Positions 14,578 to 23,298 of a stretch of 37,670 bases of DNA are shown here, piece by piece. This DNA comes from PBB1 sp040400875 (GTDB lineage: Bacteria > Pseudomonadota > Gammaproteobacteria > Burkholderiales > Burkholderiaceae_C). The translations under genes were made by a program, and so were the position numbers. Numbering within the stretch: the first letter of the stretch is position 1; each line of letters starts with the position of its first letter. Below the pieces are notes generated by a model. The model was not told the DNA's origin and made no database searches. It was given only the letters and a program-made list of their open reading frames with translations. The DNA is taken from NCBI GenBank assembly GCA_040400875.1, contig JBBAPK010000029.1, forward strand, positions 1 through 37,670. The letters run 5' to 3'.

Positions 14578-15582
14578 ATGAGTGCTGCCGACGACCAAGG
14601 CCTCGAGAACGCTGCCATCTTGCTGATGTCGCTGGGTGAGGCCGAGGCCGCAGAGGTGTTCAAGCACCTCTCGCCCAAGGAGGTGCAGCGCCTGGGCGAG
14701 ACCATCGCGTCGATGAAGACCGTTACCCGCGAACGCGTCGATGACGTGCTGGAGAGCTTTTGCACCACCGCCGCTGAGCAGCACATGCTGGTGGCCGACA
14801 ACGACGAATACGTGAGAGCCGTGCTGCGCCGCGCCCTGGGCGATGAAAAGGCCAACCTGCTGCTCGATCGCATCTTGCAAGGTAGCGACGTGTCGGGTCT
14901 GGAAGCGCTGAAGTGGATGGATCCGCAATCGGTGGCCGAGTTGCTGCGCAACGAGCATCCGCAGATCGTCGCCGCCATCCTGGTTCACCTGGACTTTGAC
15001 CAGGCCTCGTCGGTGCTGAAGATGTGCACCGAGCGCCACCGCAACGAGGTGCTGGTGCGCATCGCCACGCTCGACGGCATCCAGCCGGCCGCGCTCAAGG
15101 ACCTCAATGAAGTGATGAGCCGCGTGCTCGCTGGCGGCGACCGCGCCCGCAAGTCTTCGCTGGGTGGCGTGAAGCCAGCCGCCGAGATCATCAACATGAT
15201 GGGCGGCAGCATCGAGACCTCGGTGCTCGACTACATCCGTGAAGCCGACAGCGATCTGGCGCAAAAGATCATGGACAACATGTTCACCTTCGAGGACCTC
15301 GAAAAGCTCGAGGACAAGGCCTTCCAGACGGTGCTCAAGGAAGTGCAAAGCGAGTCTTTGATCATTGCCCTGAAGGGCGCCACGCAGGAGATCCGCGACA
15401 AGGTCTTCCGCAACATGTCTACCCGCGCGGCCGAAACGCTGCGCGAAGACCTCGACTCACGCGGCCCGGTGCGTGTGAGCGAAGTCGAAAACGAGCAAAA
15501 AGAACTGCTGAAGATCGTCCGCCGCCTGGCTGACGAAGGACAGATCCAACTCGCGAGCGGCAGCGATGATGACTTCGTCTAA
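14578..15582 (+). CDS. fliG: Flagellar motor switch protein FliG
   Basis: FliG is the C-ring rotor protein that takes torque from MotA and binds FliF and FliM. The 334-residue protein has an N-terminal FliF-binding domain (AILLMSLGEAEAAEVFKHL), the middle-domain FliM-binding EHPQ motif at 126-129, and a C-terminal torque helix with the charged residues needed (MFTFEDLEKLEDKAFQ). All regions are intact and the length is standard. Its last 17 bases overlap the start of fliH. Confidence 0.97.
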   Translation: MSAADDQGLENAAILLMSLGEAEAAEVFKHLSPKEVQRLGETIASMKTVTRERVDDVLESFCTTAAEQHMLVADNDEYVRAVLRRALGDEKANLLLDRILQGSDVSGLEALKWMDPQSVAELLRNEHPQIVAAILVHLDFDQASSVLKMCTERHRNEVLVRIATLDGIQPAALKDLNEVMSRVLAGGDRARKSSLGGVKPAAEIINMMGGSIETSVLDYIREADSDLAQKIMDNMFTFEDLEKLEDKAFQTVLKEVQSESLIIALKGATQEIRDKVFRNMSTRAAETLREDLDSRGPVRVSEVENEQKELLKIVRRLADEGQIQLASGSDDDFV

Positions 15583-16324
15583 TTTCAAGAATGTGCCGCC
15601 TCCCAAGGACGGCGCGAAGGGCTCTGTGTATTCGCGCTTCATTCCGCGCGAGGAGCTCAGTTCGTTTTCCAGCTGGAGTCCCGAGACCCTGTCGGGCTCG
15701 ACCATGCGCACCGGCACCGGCGCGCCGGCCGAAGACCCGGTGCCCGCAGCCGAGATCCTGGCGCAGCAGCTGACCACCGCGCGCCAAGGCGGCTACCAAG
15801 ACGGCTACCGCGACGGCATGGCCGCGCTCGAAGGCTTCAAGCAGGGCTTTGCCACGCAGATCACCGCGCAGCTCGGCCGGCTGGTCGAATCGCATGGCGC
15901 GCAGCTCGACGGCTTGCAGCAGCAACTGGCGCAAGCCGTCACCCAGTGCGCGCTGACGCTGGCGCGTGAGGTGGTTCGCAGCGAGCTGGCACTGCGCCCC
16001 GAAGCGGTGGTGGCGGTGGCTCAGGAGGCCATTGACACCTTGCTGCTGACGGCGCGCCACGTCACCGTGCGCGTGCATCCGGATGACCAGCCGCTGGTCG
16101 CGCAAGGCGCCGGCGAGGTCTTGCAAGCGCGTGGTGCGCGGCTGATCGGCGATGCCAGCGTCGTTCGCGGCGGCTGTCTGGTCGACAGCGACATCGCCAG
16201 CGTGGACGGCAGCGTGGTCACCCGCTGGCGGCGCGCTGCAGCCTCGCTGGGCTCTGAAATGACGTGGGCCGCTGCGAGCGCGCCCACCGGTTCGCAAGAC
16301 GCCGACGAAGAGGACGCCCTGTGA
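15566..16324 (+). CDS. fliH: Flagellar assembly protein FliH (export ATPase regulator)
   Basis: FliH dimers hold the FliI ATPase inactive in the cytoplasm and dock it at the C ring through FliN. This 252-residue protein has a variable N-terminus (SSNFKNVPPPKDGAKG), then YQDGYRDGMAALEGFKQGF with the GxxxG-like periodic helix of the family. The conserved C-terminal domain includes VRVHPDDQPLV and GGCLVDS. The first ATG (15566) overlaps fliG; a second ATG follows at once. Its stop overlaps the fliI GTG start. Confidence 0.93.
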   Translation: MMTSSNFKNVPPPKDGAKGSVYSRFIPREELSSFSSWSPETLSGSTMRTGTGAPAEDPVPAAEILAQQLTTARQGGYQDGYRDGMAALEGFKQGFATQITAQLGRLVESHGAQLDGLQQQLAQAVTQCALTLAREVVRSELALRPEAVVAVAQEAIDTLLLTARHVTVRVHPDDQPLVAQGAGEVLQARGARLIGDASVVRGGCLVDSDIASVDGSVVTRWRRAAASLGSEMTWAAASAPTGSQDADEEDAL

Positions 16325-17736
16325 AACAAACCGCCGTGCCCATGGACATGCCCGCTGCCTGGCAGCGCTACCTCAGTGACATGCAGATCTTTGCGGCCGA
16401 TCCGGTGCCGCTGGAAACCCAGGGCATCTTGGTGCGCGTGGCCGGCCTGGTGCTCGAGGCCGCCGGCCTGCGCGAGCCCGTGGGCTCGGTGTGCGAGGTG
16501 CTGATGAGTGGTCAGCCCCCGGTGCGCGCCGAGGTGGTCGGCTTTTCGGGCGACCGCACTTATTTGATGCCCACCGGCGAGATCCACGGGCTGGCCAGTG
16601 GCGCTCGGGTGATCCCCAAGGCCTCGCCCACGGTGCCCATGAAACTCGGCGCGGTGCGCCACCAGTGGCGCCGCAGCATCGACCGCACCTTGCACCTGCC
16701 CGTGGGCATTGGCCTGCTCGGTCGCGTGGTCGATTCGCACGGCAGCCCGATGGACCGCCGTGGCCCGCTGGTCGATGTGCATGAGGAACCGCTGGTGCGT
16801 CGCCCCATCAACGCGATGGACCGCGAACCGGTGCGCCAGCCGCTGGACACCGGCGTGCGCTCGATCAACGCCATGCTCACCGTCGGTCGCGGACAGCGCC
16901 TGGGCCTGTTCGCCGGCACCGGCGTGGGCAAGTCGGTGCTCATGGGCATGATGGCGCGATACACCGAAGCCGACATCATCGTCGTCGGTCTGATCGGCGA
17001 ACGCGGCCGCGAGGTCAAGGAATTCATCGAAGACATCCTGGGCGAGGACGGCCTGGCGCGCTCCATCGTGGTGGCCGCACCGGCCGACGCACCGCCGCTC
17101 ACCCGCATGCAAGGCGCCAACTACGCCACCGCGATTGCCGAACACTTTCGCGACCGCGGCCAGCACGTGCTGCTGCTGATGGATTCGCTCACGCGGTACG
17201 CCATGGCGCAGCGCGAGATCGCGCTGGCCATCGGCGAGCCGCCGGCCACCAAGGGCTATCCGCCGAGCTGCTTTGCCAAGCTGCCGCAGCTCGTCGAACG
17301 CAGCGGCAATGGCACCGCAGGCAGTGGCTCGATCACCGCCATCTACACCGTGCTGACCGAAGGCGACGACCAGCAAGACCCCATCGCCGATGCCGCCCGA
17401 GGCATCCTCGACGGCCACATCGTGCTGTCGCGCGAGCTGGCCGAGTCGGGGCACTTTCCGGCCATCGACGTCGAGCGGTCGATTTCGCGGGTGATGACCA
17501 ATGTGGCGCCGCAGCCCCACCTGGACGCTGCGCGTCGCTTCCGGCAATTGCACTCCAAGCACCAGAAGGCACGCGATCTGATCCAGCTCGGGGCCTATGC
17601 GCCGGGCCACGACAGCGAGCTCGACAACGCCGTGCGTCTCAACGCGCCGATGACGCAGTTCCTGCAGCAAGACATGCGCCAGCCGGCCAAGTTGGGTGAC
17701 AGCGTCAAGCGGCTGTGCGCCGTGATGGCGGGCTGA
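16321..17736 (+). CDS. fliI: Flagellar export ATPase FliI
   Basis: FliI is the F1-beta-like ATPase that delivers substrates to the flagellar type III gate. The Walker A motif GTGVGKS covers residues 199-205. The Walker B region (VLLLMDSLTRYAMAQREI) is followed by the family block GEPPATKGYPPS and GSGSITAIYTVL. The GTG at 16321 was chosen: it overlaps the fliH stop in a GTGA and has GAGGA seven bases upstream, giving 471 residues. An ATG at 16342 would remove seven residues. Frames upstream of 16321 run inside fliH. Confidence 0.97.
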   Translation: MKQTAVPMDMPAAWQRYLSDMQIFAADPVPLETQGILVRVAGLVLEAAGLREPVGSVCEVLMSGQPPVRAEVVGFSGDRTYLMPTGEIHGLASGARVIPKASPTVPMKLGAVRHQWRRSIDRTLHLPVGIGLLGRVVDSHGSPMDRRGPLVDVHEEPLVRRPINAMDREPVRQPLDTGVRSINAMLTVGRGQRLGLFAGTGVGKSVLMGMMARYTEADIIVVGLIGERGREVKEFIEDILGEDGLARSIVVAAPADAPPLTRMQGANYATAIAEHFRDRGQHVLLLMDSLTRYAMAQREIALAIGEPPATKGYPPSCFAKLPQLVERSGNGTAGSGSITAIYTVLTEGDDQQDPIADAARGILDGHIVLSRELAESGHFPAIDVERSISRVMTNVAPQPHLDAARRFRQLHSKHQKARDLIQLGAYAPGHDSELDNAVRLNAPMTQFLQQDMRQPAKLGDSVKRLCAVMAG

Positions 17737-17767
17737 ACCCATTGCATCGATTTCAAGGAGCGTGACC

Positions 17768-18235
17768 ATGAACCCTCTGCAACCCGTGATGACGCTGCTC
17801 ACGCAGTGCGAGCGCGAGCGCGATGAGCTGGCGGTGGCTTGCCAGCGCGCGGCCATGTCGCATCGCAGCGCCACCGCACAGGCCGAACAGCTGGTGGTCT
17901 ACCGCGGCGAATACGAGCAGCGCTGGGCCGAACAGTTCAAGACCGATGGCCGCATGGAGCTGGTCAACTGCTACCGCGGCTTCATGGACCGCCTCACGCA
18001 GGCCGTGGAGCAGCAGCAGCGCGTGGTGGTGCACGCTCAGGCCGCGCTCGACCACGCCAAGCTGAAGCTGCGCGATGGCGAGATCCGCGTGGCCTCGGTG
18101 CGCAAGCTGATCGAGCGGCGCCAAGCCGAAGCGCGCCTGTCGGCCGATCGTCGCGAGCAGAAGAACACCGATGAGTTCGCGCAGCGAGCGGCCTGGAACC
18201 GGCAACACGACAGCGACCGCGCCGACGCTTTTTGA
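17768..18235 (+). CDS. fliJ: Flagellar export protein FliJ
   Basis: FliJ is a coiled-coil protein that acts as the central stalk of the FliI hexamer and links it to FlhA. The 155-residue sequence is almost entirely helical and highly charged, with heptad-like patterns throughout (QCERERDELAVACQRA, RKLIERRQAEARLSADRRE). AAGGAG (17755-17760) lies seven bases before the ATG at 17768, which decides this start over the GTG at 17762. Sequence similarity in this family is low, so the call rests on coiled-coil character, size and its place between fliI and fliK. Confidence 0.9.
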   Translation: MNPLQPVMTLLTQCERERDELAVACQRAAMSHRSATAQAEQLVVYRGEYEQRWAEQFKTDGRMELVNCYRGFMDRLTQAVEQQQRVVVHAQAALDHAKLKLRDGEIRVASVRKLIERRQAEARLSADRREQKNTDEFAQRAAWNRQHDSDRADAF

Positions 18236-18299
18236 TCTGACAACGATGCATCAAGGCCGCCACACAGCGGTCCCACCTTGACCCCACAGAGAGCACGAC

Positions 18300-19946
18300 A
18301 TGAACCCGAACTCCACCGCGCTTTCCAACCTGTCCAACGCCTCGCTTCGTGCCAACAGCCCTGCGGGCAATTCCACGGCCGCGCCCGCGCCGGCAAGCTC
18401 CGGCACGCCCGCCGCAACGGGGCCGACCGAGTTCTCGCGCATGCTGGCGAGCAACCAGGCCAGCGCCCGTCAGGCCATCGCGCGCCAGAACAACGCCGTC
18501 AATCAGGGCAAGTTCACCGTGGCACCGAAGACGCCCGATGCCCCCGCGCAGCCAAGCGCCAAACAGTCCAACACCAGCGCCCGCCCCAGCGCCAACGCGA
18601 GCGAGCACGCGCACCCGTCGCAGGCGACGAACGAGGCCGCTGAGTCGAGCGCCACGCAAAAGCCCGTGCGCAGCGAACGCGATGCCGGGAAGTCGGCCGA
18701 TGCCCACGCCAAGGCACACGATGAGTCGTCGTCGGCTGAAGCCAGCGATGCCCACGACGCCGAGCCAATCGAAACCGCGCGGACCTTCAGCTCCGATGCT
18801 GCGACGCTGCCCGCGCCCGTCGTCCCGTTCGCGCCGACCACGGTGTCGCTGGCGCAAGCGCCCCAGCTGCCGGCTGCCAACACCGCCGTGACCGGCGATG
18901 CATCGGCCGCATCAGCGGCGCTGCAGGCGACGACGGCCACTGCACCGGCTGCACCTGACACCCCCGCGCTGCCCACGCAGACGCAGACCCAGCCAGCGCC
19001 GGCGGCCGCCACGTCGAACGACCCGACGCTCGCGCAAGCGGCTGTCTCGGCGCAGCCCGCCATGGTGGCCGCAGGATCAGCCGCATCCGCCACAGTCAAC
19101 GGCAAGCCCGCCGAGTCGGCCAAGTCAACCGATCGCGATGGGCGTGATGTGTCGGCTTCGAGCGGCCTGCAGACGATGCTTGGCGACGCGTTCAACCCTG
19201 TTTCACAGACACAGCCCCAAGTCGACACCGCCGCCGCTGGCACGCCGCTGAGCCCATCGGCCGCACCGCAGGACACGAGCCGTCAGGACTTCAGCACCCT
19301 GGTGCCCACAGGTCTGTTGCTGGCAGCGTCCAGCGCAGCAGGTGCTCGCGAAGCCGCTACTGCCGAGGCCTCGCTGGCTGTGCTCGGTCGCGGCGCGCTG
19401 AACGAGAACCGCAGCCGCACCCCGGCGGCTTTCGATGCCGCACAGTCGGGCGTTTTCGCCTTGCCGACAGCCGGCGCGGCCGCCGCAGCTCGCGGCAGCG
19501 AGATGCCTGCACCCGTGCAGGCCAACGTGCCGACACCCTTCGCCGAGCCCGGCTTCCAGCAGGCGCTGGGCTATCAGGTCAGCCTGCTGGCGCGTGACGG
19601 CATCGGCCAGGCCGAGCTGCACCTGAACCCGGCCGACATGGGCCCGGTGTCAGTGCAGATCACCATGACCGGCGACCAGGCCCGCGTCGACTTCGGCGCC
19701 GACCTGGCCCAAACCCGCCAGGCCCTCGAGGCCGGCTGGGCCGAACTGGCTTCATCCCTGAAGGACGCCGGCTTCACGCTGAGCGGCGGCGGGGTGTCCG
19801 ACCATGCGCGCGAACGTCAACCCTCTCCAGGCCAAGGCGCTGCCCCTTCGTGGACGGGCGGCCGCGAGCGCGGCGAGGCTGATGTGCCGAACGTGGCGCC
19901 AGTGGTGGCGCGGCGCGTCAATGGGGCGGTGGACGTGTACGCCTGA
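18300..19946 (+). CDS. fliK: Flagellar hook-length control protein FliK
   Basis: FliK is the secreted ruler that measures hook length and switches the export gate by acting on FlhB. The 548-residue protein has a long disordered Ala/Pro/Ser/Thr-rich body (roughly 1-400) and a compact C-terminal hook-length domain. That domain shows the hallmark GIGQAELHLNPADMGPVSVQI and then a helix, DLAQTRQALEAGWAELASSL. GAGAG precedes the ATG. It is the last gene before a long non-coding inverted-repeat element and may end its transcript there. Confidence 0.94.
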   Translation: MNPNSTALSNLSNASLRANSPAGNSTAAPAPASSGTPAATGPTEFSRMLASNQASARQAIARQNNAVNQGKFTVAPKTPDAPAQPSAKQSNTSARPSANASEHAHPSQATNEAAESSATQKPVRSERDAGKSADAHAKAHDESSSAEASDAHDAEPIETARTFSSDAATLPAPVVPFAPTTVSLAQAPQLPAANTAVTGDASAASAALQATTATAPAAPDTPALPTQTQTQPAPAAATSNDPTLAQAAVSAQPAMVAAGSAASATVNGKPAESAKSTDRDGRDVSASSGLQTMLGDAFNPVSQTQPQVDTAAAGTPLSPSAAPQDTSRQDFSTLVPTGLLLAASSAAGAREAATAEASLAVLGRGALNENRSRTPAAFDAAQSGVFALPTAGAAAAARGSEMPAPVQANVPTPFAEPGFQQALGYQVSLLARDGIGQAELHLNPADMGPVSVQITMTGDQARVDFGADLAQTRQALEAGWAELASSLKDAGFTLSGGGVSDHARERQPSPGQGAAPSWTGGRERGEADVPNVAPVVARRVNGAVDVYA

Positions 19947-19951
19947 CCTAC

Positions 19952-20595
19952 GGGTTGCTCTTGGGGCGAGAGCCCGCCTGTCTTGCTTGCTGCAGCGGTG
20001 GCTCCCTGCGGGGACCGCGCCGGGTCTCGGCCCGGCTGCCGAGTAACTTTCATTTGCTGGCCCAAATGAAAGTCACCAAAGCAAAGGGCCTGGAACACCA
20101 GCCCATTTGAGTGGCTCGCTTCGGCTACACGCCTACTTCAGAGACTCTGGCACGAGAACACTCACCGAACTACTTTGTCGGTTACCTCGCTAACGCTCAG
20201 CCGCTCAAGCTCGCTACGCCTCGACCCTGCGGGTCCACGGCTTGGGGGCATGCAAAGCTCGGTGCGGCCAAGCGCCGTCCAATCGCTGCCATCCGCAGCC
20301 GGATGCAGTCGCGCCACCGGTGCCGCGGCCAAGGCGCAGCCTGTAGCCGCCCAGCTCGCCCCATCCTCTCGGGTCCCCGGTGCCATTACCTATGGGGCGT
20401 ACTCGGCAGTTCGCCTGTAGCCGCAGCGAGCCGGCCAAATGGGCTGGTGTTCAGGCCCTTTGCTTTGGTGACTTTCATTTGGGCCAGCAAATGAAAGTTA
20501 CCCGCCAGCCGGGGCGGAACCCGGCGGGCTCTCCCGCAGGGAGCCAGCGCTGCAGCAAGCAAGACCGGCGGGCTCTCGCCCAGAGAACCCCCTCG
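19952..20595. repeat. Large inverted-repeat element between fliK and fliL (MITE-like or intergenic repeat)
   Basis: Two arms of about 177 bases (19952-20128 and 20417-20595) are imperfect reverse complements of each other around a 288-base spacer. A core of 49 bases (20043-20091 against 20453-20501) is an exact inverted match. Each arm also holds its own hairpin: ACTTTCATTTG and CAAATGAAAGT around six bases, at 20046-20073 and 20471-20498. The spacer has no convincing coding frame. The hairpin followed by AAAG/GGGCC resembles intergenic repeats I recall from Burkholderiales genomes. No transposase, target duplication or terminal motif of a known IS is visible. Confidence 0.8.
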
Positions 20596-20655
20596 CGGGA
20601 AGCGAACAAAACCCAAGCGATCGGCGATCGCAACCGCCAATACCGCCGTCTTTCT

Positions 20656-20672
20656 ATGCCTTATCAAGGCAT
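20656..20672. other. Stem-loop upstream of fliL
   Basis: ATGCCTT and AAGGCAT form a perfect 7-bp stem around ATC, about 100 bases before fliL. There is no U-run. It may belong to the fliL leader. The rest of 20596-20768 shows no gene; a GATAAT hexamer at 20693-20698 lacks a matching -35. Confidence 0.35.
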
Positions 20673-20768
20673 CGCCGCCCTCAAGCGTTTTTGATAATGA
20701 ACCGTGAGCCGACGATTTGCGCCCATGCGTGATGACAGTGTCGGTCTGCCACCTTTGAAGGACTGTTC

Positions 20769-21446
20769 ATGGCTGCTGCCCCTGCCCCCGCCCCTGCTCC
20801 CGACGCCGCCGAAGGCGCTGCGCCGAAGAAAGGCAAGAAGAAACTGATCATCATCATCGCCGCCGTGTTGCTGGTGGTGCTGGCCGGTGGCGGTGCGGCT
20901 GTGTACATGATGAAGAAGAAGGCCGATGCGGCGGCTGCGGCCGAAGCCGAGGACGGTGATGCCGAGGCGGCTGCCGATGGGGACGCCAAGGGGCATGGCG
21001 GCGACCATGCCAAGAAAGACGAGCACAAGGACGAGCACAAGGGCCCGCCGGTGTTCGTGCCGCTCGAGCCCTTTGTGATCAATCTGGCCGATCGCGATGT
21101 CGAGCGCTTTGCGCAAATCGGCATCACGCTGCAGGTCGATGACCCCAAGGCGGCCGACGAGATCAAGCTCTACATGCCCGCAGTGCGCAACGGCGTGCTG
21201 ATGGTGCTGGCGCACAAGACATCCAAGGAACTGCTCGAGCGCAGCGGCAAGGAAAAGCTGGCTGCCGAGATCATGCGCGAGGCGGTGCGCCCGATGGGCA
21301 TCAACATCGAAGCGCCTGAAGACGAAGACGCGGCTGCAGAGGATGCCGCCGACAAGCCCAAGGCCAAGGCGAAGAAGAAAAAGAAGAAGGAGCCTGAGCA
21401 CAATCCGGTGGTCAGCGTCAATTTTTCCAGCTTCATCATTCAGTGA
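20769..21446 (+). CDS. fliL: Flagellar basal body-associated protein FliL
   Basis: FliL is a single-pass inner-membrane protein that surrounds the stator units and supports torque. The 225-residue protein has an Ala/Pro N-terminus, a membrane helix at about 25-45 (LIIIIAAVLLVVLAGGGAAVY), and a charged linker. The periplasmic domain (FVPLEPFVINLADRDVERFAQIGI) follows, then the closing strand NFSSFIIQ. An Asp/Glu- and Lys-rich stretch near 183-212 (KAKAKKKKKKEPEH) interrupts the domain before that last strand, which is unusual. GAAGGA (20757-20762) fixes the ATG. It heads the fliLMNOPQR group. Confidence 0.93.
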   Translation: MAAAPAPAPAPDAAEGAAPKKGKKKLIIIIAAVLLVVLAGGGAAVYMMKKKADAAAAAEAEDGDAEAAADGDAKGHGGDHAKKDEHKDEHKGPPVFVPLEPFVINLADRDVERFAQIGITLQVDDPKAADEIKLYMPAVRNGVLMVLAHKTSKELLERSGKEKLAAEIMREAVRPMGINIEAPEDEDAAAEDAADKPKAKAKKKKKKEPEHNPVVSVNFSSFIIQ

Positions 21447-21462
21447 CCCTCGGGCGTCCAAC

Positions 21463-22464
21463 ATGAGCCAGCAGATCCTGTCCCAAGACGAAGTCGATGC
21501 ACTGCTGCAAGGCATCACCGGCGAGAGTCAGAAGCTCGACAAGGACGACACGCCTCAGGGCAGCGTGCGCGACTACGACATCTCCAGTCAGGAGCGCATC
21601 GTTCGCGGTCGCATGCCGACGATGGAGGTCATCAGCGAGCGCTTTGCACGCAACATCCGCATCGGGCTGTTCAACTTCATCCGCAAGAGCCCCGAGGTGT
21701 CGATCGGCAGCATCAAGGTGCAAAAGTACAGCGCCTTTTTGCGCGAGATCGTGGTGCCCACCAACTTCAACCTGGTCAACATCAAGCCTCTGCGCGGCAA
21801 CGGGCTGATCGTGTGCGACCCGGCGCTGGTGTTCGCGGTGATCGACTCGCTATTCGGTGGCGCCGGCAAGTACCACACGCGCATCGAAGGACGCGACTTC
21901 TCGCCCACCGAGCTGCGCATCATCATGCGGCTGGTCGAGGTGATCATCGTCGAGTACAAGAAGGCCTGGGTCGGCATCTATCCGGTGGACATGGAGTACG
22001 TGCGCTCCGAGATGCAGCCGCAGTTCGCCAACATCGCCACGCCCAGCGAGATCGTGGTGGCCACGTCGTTCACGCTGGAAGTCGGCGATTCGACGGGCAT
22101 CATCTCCATTTGCATTCCGTATTCAACGCTCGAGCCGATTCGTGACGTGCTGTATTCGACGATGCAAGGCGACAGCGCCGAGCCCGATCGGCGCTGGGTC
22201 AACCTGATGAAAGAACAGATCCAGTCGGCCAAGGTCGAACTGGTGGCCGAGCTGGCCACCGCGCCGGCCACGGTCGAGCAGTTGCTGTCGTTCAAGGTGG
22301 GTGATTTCATCGAGCTCGATTTGCAGCCGCAGATCGAGGCCACGGTGTCTGGCGTGCCGGTGCTCGGTTGCCACTACGGAATTTCCAACGGGCGCTACGC
22401 GCTGAAAGTCGATCAACTGTTGTCCAGCTCATCCACGGGCTGGTTGGGAGCAAGCAATGTCTGA
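21463..22464 (+). CDS. fliM: Flagellar motor switch protein FliM
   Basis: FliM is the C-ring protein that binds CheY-P and sets the direction of rotation. The 333-residue protein starts with the CheY-P docking peptide LSQDEVDALL (6-15). Its middle CheC-like domain has the GGAG turn (DSLFGGAGKYHTRIEGRDFS), and a C-terminal SpoA domain binds FliN (VGDFIELDLQ, VPVLGCHYGISNGRYALKV). The start 16 bases after fliL gives the standard N-terminus. It overlaps fliN by eight bases. Confidence 0.97.
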   Translation: MSQQILSQDEVDALLQGITGESQKLDKDDTPQGSVRDYDISSQERIVRGRMPTMEVISERFARNIRIGLFNFIRKSPEVSIGSIKVQKYSAFLREIVVPTNFNLVNIKPLRGNGLIVCDPALVFAVIDSLFGGAGKYHTRIEGRDFSPTELRIIMRLVEVIIVEYKKAWVGIYPVDMEYVRSEMQPQFANIATPSEIVVATSFTLEVGDSTGIISICIPYSTLEPIRDVLYSTMQGDSAEPDRRWVNLMKEQIQSAKVELVAELATAPATVEQLLSFKVGDFIELDLQPQIEATVSGVPVLGCHYGISNGRYALKVDQLLSSSSTGWLGASNV

Positions 22465-22912
22465 TGAAGCCGCACTGCAAAAGCAGTCAGAAGAAGACGC
22501 CATGGCCGCCGAGTGGGCTGCTGCCCTGGCCGAGGCCAAACCCAGTGACGGTCAGGCCATGCAGGCTGGCGAGCAGACCGCCGTCGATTCCGTCGCGCCG
22601 GCGAAGTTCACCAACTTCTCCAACGAAGGAGCGCCTTCGGCGGGCAACGACATCAACATGATCCTCGACATCCCGGTGCAGCTCACCGTGGAACTGGGTC
22701 GCACGCGCATTCCCATCAAGCACATCTTGCAGTTGGCGCAGGGCTCGGTGGTCGAGCTCGAGGCAATGGCCGGCGAGCCCATGGACGTGCTGGTCAATGG
22801 CTACCTGATCGCCCAGGGCGAGGTGGTGGTGGTCAACGACAAGTTCGGTATCCGGCTGACCGACATCGTCACGCCGAGCGAGCGCATGCGTCGTCTGAGC
22901 CGGGCCGGATGA
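22457..22912 (+). CDS. fliN: Flagellar motor switch protein FliN
   Basis: FliN forms the lower rim of the C ring and receives FliH-FliI complexes. The 151-residue protein has a flexible acidic N-terminus (about 1-65) and a conserved SpoA domain: LDIPVQLTVELGRTRIPIK, then GSVVELEAMAGEPMDVLVNG and FGIRLTDIVTPSERMRRL. Length is typical for beta- and gammaproteobacteria. It overlaps the end of fliM and shares an ATGA with fliO. Confidence 0.96.
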   Translation: MSDEAALQKQSEEDAMAAEWAAALAEAKPSDGQAMQAGEQTAVDSVAPAKFTNFSNEGAPSAGNDINMILDIPVQLTVELGRTRIPIKHILQLAQGSVVELEAMAGEPMDVLVNGYLIAQGEVVVVNDKFGIRLTDIVTPSERMRRLSRAG

Positions 22913-23298
22913 ACTCGGCCATGCCCATGTCGGCGCTGCTGTGGTTTGCAGCGATCGTCGTCATGATCCCGCTGGCGCTGTGGCTGCTCAAGCGCTCGCC
23001 GCTGGGCGGTTCCTCGTCTGGCGCGGGCAGCATGCGCAGCGTGTCGTCGCTGCCGCTGTCGAACACGCACCGGCTGCTCACCGTCGAGGTGGGGCAGGGC
23101 GATCAGCGTCGCTGGCTGGTGCTGGGCGTCACGCCGCACAACATCAATTTGCTGCACACCATGGAGCCACCACCCGATGCCGCAGCCGCGCTCAGCTCCG
23201 GCGGCCCCGGTGCCAGCGCACCGGGCGGCTCCTTTGCCCAGATGCTCGGCCGCCTGCGTGGCCCATCCGCCGGCTCCGGGAGTGAACGTGCCAACTGA
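22909..23298 (+). CDS. fliO: Flagellar biosynthetic protein FliO
   Basis: FliO is a small membrane protein that helps assemble the FliP ring of the export gate. The 129-residue sequence has one N-terminal membrane helix (ALLWFAAIVVMIPLALWLL, about 9-27), then a cytoplasmic domain with the family pattern LSNTHRLLTVEVG and RRWLVLGVTPHNINLLH. The Gly/Ser/Pro-rich tail is variable. It overlaps fliN (ATGA) and fliP. Confidence 0.92.
   Translation: MNSAMPMSALLWFAAIVVMIPLALWLLKRSPLGGSSSGAGSMRSVSSLPLSNTHRLLTVEVGQGDQRRWLVLGVTPHNINLLHTMEPPPDAAAALSSGGPGASAPGGSFAQMLGRLRGPSAGSGSERAN

Noticed and set aside
16021..17874. Long minus-strand frame antisense to fliI (others lie opposite the OGT-like gene and flhA)
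   Set aside because: In GC-rich genomes the antisense frame of a real gene stays open by codon bias. The peptide is His/Arg-rich and matches no family, while fliI on the other strand is certain.
20110..20494. Several short open frames on both strands inside the inverted-repeat element
   Set aside because: They have no good ribosome-binding site, cross the repeat arms and show composition typical of GC-rich non-coding DNA.
20681..20708. TCAAGCGT and GATAAT near fliL as a promoter
   Set aside because: The -10 for sigma-28 is poor and there is no -35 at the right distance from GATAAT for sigma-70.
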